64,000 bases of DNA from contig OZ245751.1 of the NCBI GenBank assembly GCA_965227445.1, positions 558,001-622,000 on the forward strand. The letters are read 5' to 3'. The position numbers and the translations under genes are program-made. The notes under the pieces are model-generated. The model was given only the letters and a program-made list of their open reading frames with translations. It was not told the DNA's origin and did not search any database. Positions 8,245 to 17,509 of the stretch are shown piece by piece. Numbering within the stretch: position 1 is the stretch's first letter; every line of letters starts with the position of its first letter. This stretch comes from DT-110 sp030148525 (GTDB taxonomy: Bacteria > Bacteroidota > Bacteroidia > Chitinophagales > Saprospiraceae).

Positions 8245-9276
8245 ATGCCGGTTATGGAGTTAACCTTATACAAAATTCGGGAAAACGGTAAATTTGGTTT
8301 CATGGACCGTTTCGGTACGGTGGTCATCGAGCCACAGTACTACGAGGCCGAAGCCTTTTACAACGGTTTTTCGAGAATACGACTGAACAATAAGCTGATT
8401 CCCATGGATCACATGGGGCGCTTATTGATGAAGCACTTCTTCAATTACGTGGGCCTTTTCGAGGAAGAGAAGGCCCGCGTACAATTAGTTACGCGTTGGG
8501 GGTACATCGACACCCGCGGGAATCTCGCCATACCCATTCAATTCGAAGCGGCTGGTGATTTCTCGGAGGGCATGGCTCCGGCTTCCCTTTACCAGCAATA
8601 CGGATTTATCGATCATCAGGGTCATTGGAAGGTGTCTCCTCAGTTCACCTGGGCAGGTTCCTTCCACGACGGACTGGCACCGGTCGGTCACAACGGGCAT
8701 TGCCTGTTTGTGGGAACCGACGGGGAGACCGTTTTTGAGTGGCCGGGAGACAAGGCATTCCCGTTTCAGGAAAATGACCGGGCCGTTATCGTGCGGGGGG
8801 ACCAATGGGGGCTGCTGGACCGGAGCGGTGATCTCGTTTGTGAACCGTGTTTTCACTATAGTGACGACATGGATTACGGTGTTTTCCATGAAGACCGGGC
8901 GATTATTCAGGAGCAGGAGCGTTTTGGCTACATCGATTTGGACGGAGGGGTGGTTATCGATACGGTTTTTGATCGGGTTGGCGATTTCAGCCACGGTCTG
9001 GCTCCGGTGCGTAAGTCAGGTGGTTTCGGGTTTATCGACCGGTCGGGACAGGTGCGTATTCCCTTCTCCTACCAAGACGTTGGCTTGTTCTCCGAAGGCC
9101 TCGCTCAGGTTCGCAAAAAAGCCTTTTGGGGCTACATCGACACTACCGGCACGCCCCGCATTCCCTTTAAGTACGACCGGGCCCACCCTTTCCGCGACGG
9201 CCTGGCCTGGGTGGAGCGCAACGGACGTTGGGCGTATATTGACCAGTCCGGTTCGGTAGTTTGGGAGGAAAGGTAA
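8245..9276 (+). CDS. WG-repeat protein
   Basis: About ten tandem ~35-residue WG (KWG) repeats cover almost the whole protein, e.g. 'GKFGFMDRFGTVVIEPQY', 'TRWGYIDTRGNLAIPIQF', 'ERFGYIDLDGGVVIDTVF', 'GRWAYIDQSGSVVW'. Such repeats form beta-structures thought to mediate protein binding; no catalytic motif is seen. The ATG at 8245 is chosen (343 aa). A GTG at 8206 is in frame, but it would place a TATCTTCG promoter-like box (8224-8231) inside the gene. No signal peptide. A 7-bp tandem array begins 7 nt after the stop. Confidence 0.88.
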   Translation: MPVMELTLYKIRENGKFGFMDRFGTVVIEPQYYEAEAFYNGFSRIRLNNKLIPMDHMGRLLMKHFFNYVGLFEEEKARVQLVTRWGYIDTRGNLAIPIQFEAAGDFSEGMAPASLYQQYGFIDHQGHWKVSPQFTWAGSFHDGLAPVGHNGHCLFVGTDGETVFEWPGDKAFPFQENDRAVIVRGDQWGLLDRSGDLVCEPCFHYSDDMDYGVFHEDRAIIQEQERFGYIDLDGGVVIDTVFDRVGDFSHGLAPVRKSGGFGFIDRSGQVRIPFSYQDVGLFSEGLAQVRKKAFWGYIDTTGTPRIPFKYDRAHPFRDGLAWVERNGRWAYIDQSGSVVWEER

Positions 9277-9279
9277 ATT

Positions 9280-9835
9280 AAGGTCCACGGTTCACGGTCC
9301 ACGGTTCCCGGCTCACGGCTTACGGCAGACGGATTGAAAAGGAGCGCTGATCCTCCGGATCGCGCCCACGCAATGTGTCTTTGAAAGAGCAGACTCCGTA
9401 GGGCGTTGAAACGGTCCACGGCTCACGGTCCACGGTTCACGGCTCACGGTTCCCGGTTCACGGCTTACGGCAGACGGATTGAAAAGGAGCGCTGATCCTC
9501 CGGATCGCGCCCACGCAATGTGTCTTTGAAAGAGCAGACTCCGTAGGGCGTTGAAACGGTTCCCGGCTCACGGCTTACGGTTCCCGGCTTACGGCTCACG
9601 GCTCACGGCTCACGGCTAATTTTTGCAACAATAGGTACACTCCAAAATTACCGTACGAAAAAGTTGTCCGGGTATTGGAATCTTCTAGCTGTGCATAACC
9701 TCAACTCTCCAATTCTCCAACTCCCCAACTCTCCCTTTCCCTGGCTGGCGAAGGCTGGCCGATATCAGACTACCGTAAGCCGTAAACCGTGTATCGTTTG
9801 CCGTCTCCATCTCTGACCTCTGATTTCTGACTTCA
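9280..9835. repeat. Heptad arrays enclosing a 115-bp direct duplication
   Basis: This 556-bp gap between convergent genes holds no gene. From 9284 it is a chain of 7-bp units of the kind GGTCCAC, GGTTCAC, GGCTTAC. A 115-bp segment occurs twice, 9301-9415 and 9446-9560, nearly identical, with more heptads between and after the copies (to ~9620). A second heptad array runs from ~9770 to the psd stop codon at 9835 and reads on the psd strand AGTCAGA, AATCAGA, GGTCAGA, GATGGAG, ACGGCAA and so on. An 8-bp periodic patch (AACTCTCC type) lies at ~9700-9738. Confidence 0.9.
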
Positions 9836-10483
9836 AAACGTAGCTAACACATCCACATTCCCCTTCACCTTCTGGCCTACCTTAACTTGTATATCGGCGG
9901 TAAGCGGGAGCAATACGTCGACCCGGGATCCGAAGCGGATGAATCCCAACTCTGCTCCCTGGGTAACGGTTTGGTTGGGGGTTATGTAGGTAATAATACG
10001 GCGGGCCATAGCGCCGGCGATTTGGCGGATCAATAATTCCTGATCGTTTTGCTTGATGACCATGGTCGCCATTTCGTTGTCGGTACTGGCTTTGGGGTGC
10101 CAGGCAACCAGGTATTTGCCGGGGTGGTATTTGTAGTAGGTAACTTCACCCGAGATCGGGACCCGGTTTAAGTGTACATTGAGGGGAGACATGAAAATAG
10201 ATATCTGGATGCGGCGATCCTTAAAGAATTCTGTTTCATCAACTTCTTCCACGACTACGACCGTACCATCGGCCGGAGAGAGGATCTGATTAGCTGTCAG
10301 GGGAGGAACCGGCCGCAGCGGACTCCGGAAAAACCGTACAATAAACACGGCCAGGAATATGGAAATGAGGAGTAAAGGGGCCCAGGCCAGGGTAGGGGCA
10401 GTTAGGACCAGCATTCCATTAAATACCGCAAGGACTAATAGTGACCAGCCAATAACGGGCTTCCCCTCCGGATGTATGCGCAT
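9833..10483 (-). CDS. psd: Phosphatidylserine decarboxylase (short form)
   Basis: Converts phosphatidylserine to phosphatidylethanolamine at the inner membrane. 216 residues from the ATG at 10483 (MRIHPEGKPVIG); an upstream TTG is less likely. Two hydrophobic segments (~12-47) anchor the N-terminus. Core motifs: SPADGTVVVVEEV (~70-82), 'IFMSPLNVHLNRVPISGEV' (~97-115) and, near the C-terminus, GFIRFGSRVDV. In that last motif the Gly-Ser bond is the self-cleavage site that forms the pyruvoyl group and splits beta from alpha chain. The short length matches the archaeal/Bacteroidota type. cdsA, the next enzyme upstream in phospholipid synthesis, lies 428 bp away on the same strand. Confidence 0.93.
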   Translation of the reverse strand: MRIHPEGKPVIGWSLLVLAVFNGMLVLTAPTLAWAPLLLISIFLAVFIVRFFRSPLRPVPPLTANQILSPADGTVVVVEEVDETEFFKDRRIQISIFMSPLNVHLNRVPISGEVTYYKYHPGKYLVAWHPKASTDNEMATMVIKQNDQELLIRQIAGAMARRIITYITPNQTVTQGAELGFIRFGSRVDVLLPLTADIQVKVGQKVKGNVDVLATF

Positions 10484-10911
10484 ATTTTTTGCCGTCAAAA
10501 ATAGGATATTTTTTTCCAGGTGTTCAGAAGCGATCTGAAATTATTGATTCCATTTATCAGGTTGAGGTTCATGCGGAGGTTAAGGTTAAGGTTAAGGCTG
10601 AGGTTTCCGCCTTCGCCTAGGCTTCGGCGGGCAGGGAAGGTTGAGCATGTTGTTTTTGTTTTCCGCCTTTAATAAAAACTCACCCCGGGATGATTGATTT
10701 TCAGGTGGACTTATTCTTTGTCGCACCCCTCTCTTTTTCCATACCGGATAAATCGCTTGCGCATGACCCTGCTCTTAGGAAGAGAGGGGTGCTCCGGAAT
10801 GCTTTTGCTTTCCCTGACTGCCGAAGGTAAGCGAAGGTATGTCGACCTCCGCTTTCCGCTTTCCGATTTCCGACCTCTGACTTCTGACCTCTGATCTCTT
10901 AGCCTCTGACT
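10484..10911. repeat. Gene-free gap with inverted repeat and heptad array
   Basis: Between psd and cdsA. It contains a GGTTAA-type hexameric patch at ~10573-10600 and a CCGCC/GGCGG near-palindrome at ~10608-10631. A perfect 13-bp inverted repeat GCACCCCTCTCTT (10723-10735) / AAGAGAGGGGTGC (10780-10792) spans a 44-nt loop. A heptad array runs from ~10843 into the cdsA stop; on the cdsA strand its units are AGTCAGA, GATCAGA, GGTCAGA, GGTCGGA, AAGCGGA. No credible gene. Confidence 0.8.
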
Positions 10912-11751
10912 TCACAACAGTCCCATCTTCAGCGTAAGGATCAGGGCTACAGCAAAAGGAATACAGAACAGGAAGGAATCAAACCGGTCGAGCATCCCTC
11001 CGTGACCGGGCAGGAAGGTGCCGGAGTCCTTGACGTTGATACTTCGTTTGAGCATAGACTCCACGAGGTCGCCGATAGATCCGAAGATGACGACGATAAG
11101 GCTGAGGCCGATCCAGCCAACCAGTGGGAAGGACGGGAAAAAGCCATACAAGCCCCAACCGGCGAGCAGGGTGACGAGTGCGCCACCGCTACTTCCTTCC
11201 CAGGTTTTTTTAGGAGAGATGCGTGGAAACAGGTGGTGGCGCCCAAAGCGGGAACCGGTTAAATAAGCGGCTGTATCGTTGGTCCAGGTGAGTAGTACAA
11301 TACCCAGGATGAACCGGTATTGGTATTCTCCATCCACAATAGCGATCAGGTTGATCAAGGTGATGGGCAAGGAGATATAGAAAAGGCCCGAGAAGATAAA
11401 AGCCAGGTTGCGGAATGGTTGCAGGGAATTGGAAAATAACTCAACCACGAAGAGGCTGAACAAGCCAATGCAGTAGGTGAGTAGCACCCAGGATTCCGGA
11501 AAGTTGATCCAACCGGCGCGTTCACAGGCCACCACCAGGTGCGGTAATACGCCTAATATCAGGCCCATCCAGGAACGAAGGGGGAAAGTGGTGTGATCAG
11601 GGCCCAGGAGCAGGCCGAAATACTCCCACAAACAGAGCATTAAAAGGCCGGTGAACAGTATCAAATATGGGATCAAGCCACCGTAAATGCCGGCTAGCAT
11701 AACTACTACAAAAATCACTGCCGTTCCAAACCGGATCCCTAATCCATCCAT
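10912..11751 (-). CDS. cdsA: Phosphatidate cytidylyltransferase (CDP-diglyceride synthase)
   Basis: Makes CDP-diacylglycerol from phosphatidate and CTP for phospholipid synthesis. 279 residues with about seven to eight membrane segments. The C-terminal signature is clear: 'GSIGDLVESMLKRSINVKDS' followed by 'GTFLPGHGGMLDRFDSFL', the CDP-alcohol synthase pattern with its conserved Asp residues. Start ATG at 11751. The upstream CPBP protease gene on the same strand begins its 3' end only 34 nt away, so they may form one transcript. The TGA stop lies inside the first unit of a 7-bp tandem array. Confidence 0.95.
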   Translation of the reverse strand: MDGLGIRFGTAVIFVVVMLAGIYGGLIPYLILFTGLLMLCLWEYFGLLLGPDHTTFPLRSWMGLILGVLPHLVVACERAGWINFPESWVLLTYCIGLFSLFVVELFSNSLQPFRNLAFIFSGLFYISLPITLINLIAIVDGEYQYRFILGIVLLTWTNDTAAYLTGSRFGRHHLFPRISPKKTWEGSSGGALVTLLAGWGLYGFFPSFPLVGWIGLSLIVVIFGSIGDLVESMLKRSINVKDSGTFLPGHGGMLDRFDSFLFCIPFAVALILTLKMGLL

Positions 11752-11785
11752 AGCGCGCTTTTAACGCCAGCAAAGCTAGCATTTT

Positions 11786-12706
11786 TTAGTTTTCCCCGCC
11801 TGAGACCTGCGAATCCGTCGACCGGTTTTGATACATCAGGTAGCCCAGTCCCAACATCATGACCAGGGAGACAATACCACCTATCCAGGTTGGTTCGGCA
11901 GGACCTTCCAGGTTGAGTTGCTCCATTTGGTCACCGTAGAAATACTGGGCGGTAACCTGGGCGGCATTAAAGAAAAAGTGTGCTATTATCGGAAGCCACA
12001 GGCTCCGTGACCAATAAAACAGATAGCCTAACAGAGCGCCTAATAGCAGGCGGGGAAAAAAGCCGGCAAATTGCAGGTGGATAGCTGAAAAAAGGACAGC
12101 CGTAATCCAAATGGCGGCGATGGGGGATATCAATTGCTGCAAACGCCGCTGGATGATGCCGCGAAACAATAGCTCCTCCCCGATGGCGGGCACAACACCG
12201 ACCACTATGATGTTAAGCAGCAGTTCCCAGGGACTATTCATAGTCATGAGGGTCTCTAATAACCGGGTAGCGGATTCCTCCATGGTCAGTAGACTATCGG
12301 GAAGGGGTAATTGGCGGTTGAGCCAATACAATAGCTGGGCAAAAGGAAAGGAAACAAAGACCCAAAGGATTCCCATGGCAATGAAAACACCGGAAGGCCA
12401 CTTATCCAGTTGCAGGAAGGATAGCGTGCGGCGTTTATAAAACAGGATGACCAACAGCAGTGCCGGCAGGGTAAAGGTAAAAAGATGGCTAAATAAGTTA
12501 CTGAGCCTTAAAAAGGTGCGAACAGACAGGTTGTTTTCCCCCGGATTAGTCATAGTGGAAATGTCAAACCCCATGGCCATACCGATGCCCACAGCAACGC
12601 CACCTCCGACCAAAGCCCCCACCAGAGCACCGAGGATGAGGTATAGCATAAAGGAAACAAAAGGCGGTGGTGATTGAGTAGGGTTGGGTTGGTCCAACGG
12701 CTCCAT
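11786..12706 (-). CDS. CPBP family intramembrane metalloprotease
   Basis: An Abi/CAAX-type (CPBP) membrane protease homologue, 306 residues, with about eight hydrophobic segments. The family glutamate motif is present (AIGEELLFRGIIQRRL). So are the second histidine motif (FSAIHLQFAG) and the third (IIAHFFFNAAQ), so the active site looks intact. The ATG at 12706 (MEPLDQPNPTQS) places a short Pro-rich cytoplasmic tail before the first membrane helix; an in-frame start 25 codons upstream is less plausible. Substrate unknown. It probably shares a transcript with cdsA. Confidence 0.92.
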   Translation of the reverse strand: MEPLDQPNPTQSPPPFVSFMLYLILGALVGALVGGGVAVGIGMAMGFDISTMTNPGENNLSVRTFLRLSNLFSHLFTFTLPALLLVILFYKRRTLSFLQLDKWPSGVFIAMGILWVFVSFPFAQLLYWLNRQLPLPDSLLTMEESATRLLETLMTMNSPWELLLNIIVVGVVPAIGEELLFRGIIQRRLQQLISPIAAIWITAVLFSAIHLQFAGFFPRLLLGALLGYLFYWSRSLWLPIIAHFFFNAAQVTAQYFYGDQMEQLNLEGPAEPTWIGGIVSLVMMLGLGYLMYQNRSTDSQVSGGEN

Positions 12707-12843
12707 AAAAACGGCTAAAATTGGTGTCGCGGAAGATAGTAATTTTTGGCTACAGTATTTGTCGCAGGCTGGAGTTTCCAAACCCCTTTTATGTGGGTAT
12801 ATTCACGCCTGCCATTATCCTGTAACCAAATACCCAATGAACT

Positions 12844-13557
12844 ATGACTCGCCTTAGCGTCAATGTCAATAAAATTGCACTGATCCGTAATGCCCGCGGC
12901 GAAAACCAGCCGGATCTCGGCCAGGTATCCCTGGATTGCGAAGCCTTCGGTGCACAGGGAATAACGGTGCATCCACGGCCGGATGAACGCCACATCCGCT
13001 ACGATGATATTCCGATGCTGAAATCTATTGTCCGTACGGAGTTCAACGTGGAGGGAAATCCTTCGGAACGATTCATGGAATTGGTTCTTGCTCACCGCCC
13101 CACCCAGGTAACACTGGTTCCGGACGACCCCGGCGTGTTGACCTCCAGTGAAGGTTGGGATACCAGGAAGAATGAAGCCTTTTTACGGCGCATTACAGAG
13201 CAACTCCAGAAAGCGGGGATACGTGTATCCATTTTCCTGGATCCCGATACGGATATGGTCGATGGAGCCCAGCAAATCGGAGCCGACCGGATAGAATTGT
13301 ATACCGGTGACTACGCCAGGCAATATGCCCATGACCCGGAGCGGGCAATCACCGACCATCGCAAAGCCGCCGAAAGAGCTCAGGAACTGGGGGTCGGCCT
13401 GAATGCCGGTCACGACCTCAATTTGGATAATCTGGCATACTACGCAAAGCAGATTCCCGGATTGCTGGAAGTGTCGATCGGACACGCCCTGGTTTGCGAT
13501 GCGCTGTACTACGGGCTGAAAAATACCATACAAATGTACCTGCGTCAGCTACAGTAG
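12844..13557 (+). CDS. pdxJ: Pyridoxine 5'-phosphate synthase
   Basis: Condenses 1-deoxy-D-xylulose 5-phosphate with 3-amino-2-oxopropyl phosphate to give pyridoxine 5'-phosphate (DXP-dependent vitamin B6 route). 237 residues, normal length, TIM barrel. Signatures: 'LSVNVNKIALIRNARG' at the N-terminus, GITVHPRPDERHIR (~39-52), 'FNVEGNP', SIFLDPD, 'GLNAGHDLN' and the terminal 'EVSIGHALVCDALYYGL'. Start ATG at 12844. Divergent from the CPBP gene. Confidence 0.97.
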   Translation: MTRLSVNVNKIALIRNARGENQPDLGQVSLDCEAFGAQGITVHPRPDERHIRYDDIPMLKSIVRTEFNVEGNPSERFMELVLAHRPTQVTLVPDDPGVLTSSEGWDTRKNEAFLRRITEQLQKAGIRVSIFLDPDTDMVDGAQQIGADRIELYTGDYARQYAHDPERAITDHRKAAERAQELGVGLNAGHDLNLDNLAYYAKQIPGLLEVSIGHALVCDALYYGLKNTIQMYLRQLQ

Positions 13558-14249
13558 GTGCAGCGCTTGAGGTGTTGGAGCAAAGGTGGGTTTAATGCAC
13601 TGACTATCAGGTTTGTGGTGTCCTGTCTTTTTATTTGGAGGTCGTAGCCAAACGGTCCTTTATTAGGTGCTTTTTGGTGCTTGCGCACAAATTATTTTTT
13701 GTTTTAGGGCAGCGTTATGGAATTGTTAATCGTTTTGGAAGCGCTGTGAAGCTAATTAATCACCGAAGGATTTAATAAGATTTGGGATACCCGAGGCTTT
13801 GTGAAAGAAGGTTTGGGGATTGATAGACACACCTATCATTTTGCCGGAAGGCAAAACCCAAAGACAAAAAATGCCCTTGTTTTAGGATAAAAACCCAATT
13901 TTTTGAATCTTTGGGTTGTCCCAAAAAGTACCCTCTATCCGACTGAGTAAAAGCGCACCAAAGCGCATTAAAAAAATAAAAGGGGTACGATATACAGATC
14001 CCGGCATATCCTTTTCCCAGCCTCTTTGACAGAGGTTAATTATTGTCTGTATAAAGCTCATAATCAAAGTATTGTTGATTTTATGGTGCATTCTTCTCAG
14101 GAGATATCCGAACAGTTTTTCTGATGTCCATTTTTTTTGGCATAAAAAGAGGTGTTAGGAAAAAGTTAAGAGAATGTTATCAGGTTTTTGGAAAAGACTG
14201 TAGTTTTGTTCGCAGTTTCACTTTAAATACGTAATAAAATTGGATTAGT
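13558..14249. other. Gene-free upstream region of the SusC/D locus
   Basis: AT-rich, 692 bp, no credible gene. AACCCAAAGA (13855-13864) is inverted at 13908-13917. TAGTTTTG at 14202-14209 matches the -7 box TAnnTTTG, 41 nt before the susC ATG, but without a good TTTG at the right distance. No anti-sigma or sigma-factor gene accompanies the locus. Confidence 0.5.
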
Positions 14250-17200
14250 ATGAAAAAGCACTTACTAGTGGTTACACTAGTAGTCTTTGGCATTGTGGGA
14301 GCAATAGCCCAAAGAACTATTAGTGGTACAGTGACCGATGTTAGTGGTGAGCCTTTGATCGGGGCGAGTATCCTGGTCAAAGGAACGTCAACGGGTATGG
14401 TAACCGACTTGGACGGTACCTACTCTCTGAATGTTCCGGAAGGTGCCACGACACTGGTTTTCTCCTACACCGGTTACACCTCAAAAGAAATTGAGCTTGG
14501 AGCCTCCGACATCGTCAATGTGACGTTGGAAGAGTCGGCCGAGACCCTTTCGGAGGTAGTAGTTACCGGTTTGGGGATTAAGAAAGAGAAAAAAGCACTT
14601 GGTTACGGGGTATCGACCCTGAAAACGGATCAAATCGAGGGTCGCCAGGAAGCTGACGTAGCGCGTATCTTACGTGGTAAAGCAACCGGTGTGGATATCC
14701 AACAGACCTCGGGTATGGCCGGTACCGGTACCAACGTGATTATTCGTGGTTTCTCCTCCATTACAGGTGACAACCAACCGCTCTTCGTTATTGACGGGGT
14801 ACCCTTTAATACCTCCACCAATGCTGACCAGGGTTTCGCTTCGGGTGGTGCTACGGCCTCCAGCCGTTTCCTTGATTTGGACCCGAATAACATTGCAGAG
14901 GTTTCTATCCTGAAAGGTTTGTCAGCTACCGTACTATACGGTGAGGCTGGTCGGAACGGGGTAATCCTGGTAACTACCAAAAACGGTAACGCCGGAGCTA
15001 ACCTGGACAAGAAAATGGAAGTAACTGTCAATCAGAGCCTTTCATTTAATGAGGTAGCTAACCTGCCCGATTATCAGAATACCTTTGGTAACGGATTTAA
15101 CGCTGGTTTCGGTTGGTTCTTCTCCAACTGGGGAGCTGCCTTCGCCGACACCAATCCGTCATCCTATGGATCTGATTTCCGTGGTGTGAACGAGCAGGGT
15201 CAGGTGCTGATTACGCACCCCTACGATCAGGCGCAGTACCACGACGATGTACCTCAATTCATCGGTCAGGATTACGTGTACCAACCGTACCGCAGTGTGG
15301 AGAACTTCTTCGCCGATCCTGGTGTAACGAGCAATACTTCCATCGCTATCCAAAACCAGGTAGGGGAAAATACGGCCGTTTCGGCTACCTACAGCTACCT
15401 GGATGACGAAGGATTTACTCCGGAGTTAGATGAGATGCGCGGCGGTGGAGCCTCGAATTTCTTGCGTAAGCACAACTTTGGTTTGGGGCTGAACTCTAAG
15501 CTGGATAATGGTTTGGGTATCAAAGGTACCTTTAACTATGCCCAGTCCAACCGTCGGGTTCCTATGACGGATCCTGCCTTTGGTGGTTCCGGTAACGGTC
15601 TGTTCGCAGCCCTGCTGTTTACACCACGTTCCATGGATCTGATGAACCTGCCTTACCAAAGTCCGGTAGATGGTAGTACGATCTACTATCGTCGTGGTTC
15701 CCTGATCGAAAACCCACGCTGGTTCCTGAATAATGCTGCTGACCATGAAACCGTACAGCGTTTCTTTGGTACCCTGGAGTTTACCTACGAAATAGCGCCC
15801 TGGCTGAATGCCTTGTACCGCTTGGGTATCGACCAGTACTCGCAGCAGCAGAGCAGGCAAAAGAATAAGGGTGGAGCCGGAAACCCCAACGGGATTATGC
15901 AGTCCTCCGAGCGTAAGAACCGGATCACGGACCAGGTGCTGAACCTGGCTTATAATTTCCAGTTGAGCGAAGATTTTGCCCTGGACGGTATCATTGGTAC
16001 CAACATTCGCCGTGAAACACGTGACTTCCTGGGTACGAACTCCTCTCAGCAGTTTGTATACGGATTGTTTACGCACAATAACTTCTCAGTACATAATTCG
16101 TTCTCGGGTATTTCTGAAGAGAACACCATTGGTGTATACGGTACAGCCTCTTTGGGCTACCGCAACTTCCTGTACCTGAACGTGCAAGCACGTAATGACT
16201 GGACGTCTACGCTGGAGCAGCCGAATCGTTCCATCTTGTATCCGTCCACCAGTTTGTCGTTCGTAGCCACCGATGCATTCCCATCGTTGACGAACAACAA
16301 CATCATCAACTACCTGAAACTACGATTGGGTTACGGTACGTCGGCTGGTTATCCAAGTCCGTACAACACGCGTACGGTACTGGGTACCAACACAAATGTG
16401 TTTGTAACCCCGGGTGGTCGCAGCCTGAATATCAATACTCTTTCGAACAACCTGGGTAACCGTAACCTGGCACCTGAGCTGCACACGGAAATTGAGGCTG
16501 GTGTGGAAGCACGCTTCCTCGACAACCGCATCGGTGTTGACCTGTCTCTTTACCAGAAGACGTCTTCTGACCTGATTATCAACCTGAGCCTGGACCCGGC
16601 TACTGGTTTTACCAATACTACGGTAAACGGTGCTGAAGTAGTGAACGAAGGTATCGAGCTCGGATTGGACTTCACCCCGATTCGCGGTGAGTTCAACTGG
16701 GATTTCACCCTGAACTACACCAAGAACGTAGGTACGGTGGAAAGCATCGCCAATGGTATCGACCAGATCCAGATTGCTGGTTTTTCCACCTTGGGTAACT
16801 ATGCCATTCCCGGTGAACCCTATGGTGTAATGCAAGGGTTCCCTTTCCAGCGCGTCGACGGCGAACTGTTGGTTGACGGTGCCGGTAACTACGTCGGTAG
16901 TAATACCATCGGTGTGATCGGTAATCCACAACCAAATTTCCAGGCGAACTGGATCAATAATATCAGTTGGAAAGGCTTTAGCTTTGGTTTCCAGTGGCAG
17001 TATATCGATGGTGGAGACATCTTCTCTTCCACGGTACAGGCCCTGATGGCTCGTGGTAACACCACGGATACCGATGTGGATCGTTCCTTGCCTTTGATTA
17101 TGCCTGGTGTGACTGCCGATGGCAGCCCGAATACCACACAGGGATACATCGGTGACCAATTCTTCCGTGCGTACTTCTTCGCCGACGAAGGTGGTGTATT

Positions 17201-17459
17201 TGATGCTACGGTTATTCGTCTGCGGGAGGTTTCTTTGTCTTACGCACTGCCTAGCAGCCTGCTTGACAATACGCCATTTGGTCGCGTAGGTATCTCGATT
17301 TCAGGTGAGAACCTATTCTACAATGCGCCTAACTTCCCCGAAGGGATCAACTTTGACCCAGAGGTATTGTCGCTGGGCGTAGGCAACGGTCGCGGATTTG
17401 ACTTCCGTACGGCTCCTACCGTGAAGAAATACGGTGTAGCTGTAAATGTGACCTTCTAA
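14250..17459 (+). CDS. SusC/RagA-type TonB-dependent outer-membrane transporter
   Basis: 1069-residue outer-membrane channel that imports a ligand (glycan, peptide or other) using TonB energy, together with the SusD-like protein encoded next. Order: signal peptide (1-20); carboxypeptidase-regulatory-like beta-sandwich (~22-95: TISGTVTDVSGEPLIGAS); plug beginning LSEVVVTGLGIKK (~99-111), with 'VIIRGFSSITGDNQPLFVID' (~163-182) typical of SusC; then the 22-strand barrel, ending in the terminal Phe (GVAVNVTF) read by the BAM machinery. First gene of a three-gene unit. The ligand cannot be read from the sequence; no glycoside hydrolase is nearby. Confidence 0.96.
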   Translation: MKKHLLVVTLVVFGIVGAIAQRTISGTVTDVSGEPLIGASILVKGTSTGMVTDLDGTYSLNVPEGATTLVFSYTGYTSKEIELGASDIVNVTLEESAETLSEVVVTGLGIKKEKKALGYGVSTLKTDQIEGRQEADVARILRGKATGVDIQQTSGMAGTGTNVIIRGFSSITGDNQPLFVIDGVPFNTSTNADQGFASGGATASSRFLDLDPNNIAEVSILKGLSATVLYGEAGRNGVILVTTKNGNAGANLDKKMEVTVNQSLSFNEVANLPDYQNTFGNGFNAGFGWFFSNWGAAFADTNPSSYGSDFRGVNEQGQVLITHPYDQAQYHDDVPQFIGQDYVYQPYRSVENFFADPGVTSNTSIAIQNQVGENTAVSATYSYLDDEGFTPELDEMRGGGASNFLRKHNFGLGLNSKLDNGLGIKGTFNYAQSNRRVPMTDPAFGGSGNGLFAALLFTPRSMDLMNLPYQSPVDGSTIYYRRGSLIENPRWFLNNAADHETVQRFFGTLEFTYEIAPWLNALYRLGIDQYSQQQSRQKNKGGAGNPNGIMQSSERKNRITDQVLNLAYNFQLSEDFALDGIIGTNIRRETRDFLGTNSSQQFVYGLFTHNNFSVHNSFSGISEENTIGVYGTASLGYRNFLYLNVQARNDWTSTLEQPNRSILYPSTSLSFVATDAFPSLTNNNIINYLKLRLGYGTSAGYPSPYNTRTVLGTNTNVFVTPGGRSLNINTLSNNLGNRNLAPELHTEIEAGVEARFLDNRIGVDLSLYQKTSSDLIINLSLDPATGFTNTTVNGAEVVNEGIELGLDFTPIRGEFNWDFTLNYTKNVGTVESIANGIDQIQIAGFSTLGNYAIPGEPYGVMQGFPFQRVDGELLVDGAGNYVGSNTIGVIGNPQPNFQANWINNISWKGFSFGFQWQYIDGGDIFSSTVQALMARGNTTDTDVDRSLPLIMPGVTADGSPNTTQGYIGDQFFRAYFFADEGGVFDATVIRLREVSLSYALPSSLLDNTPFGRVGISISGENLFYNAPNFPEGINFDPEVLSLGVGNGRGFDFRTAPTVKKYGVAVNVTF

Positions 17460-17509
17460 GGAAACCAATGTAGAATGACATTCACTACGGTGAATACAAA
17501 AAATAAAAT

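Noticed and set aside
10694..10894. 66-codon + strand frame between psd and cdsA
   Set aside because: Runs through the inverted repeat and the heptad array; low-complexity product.
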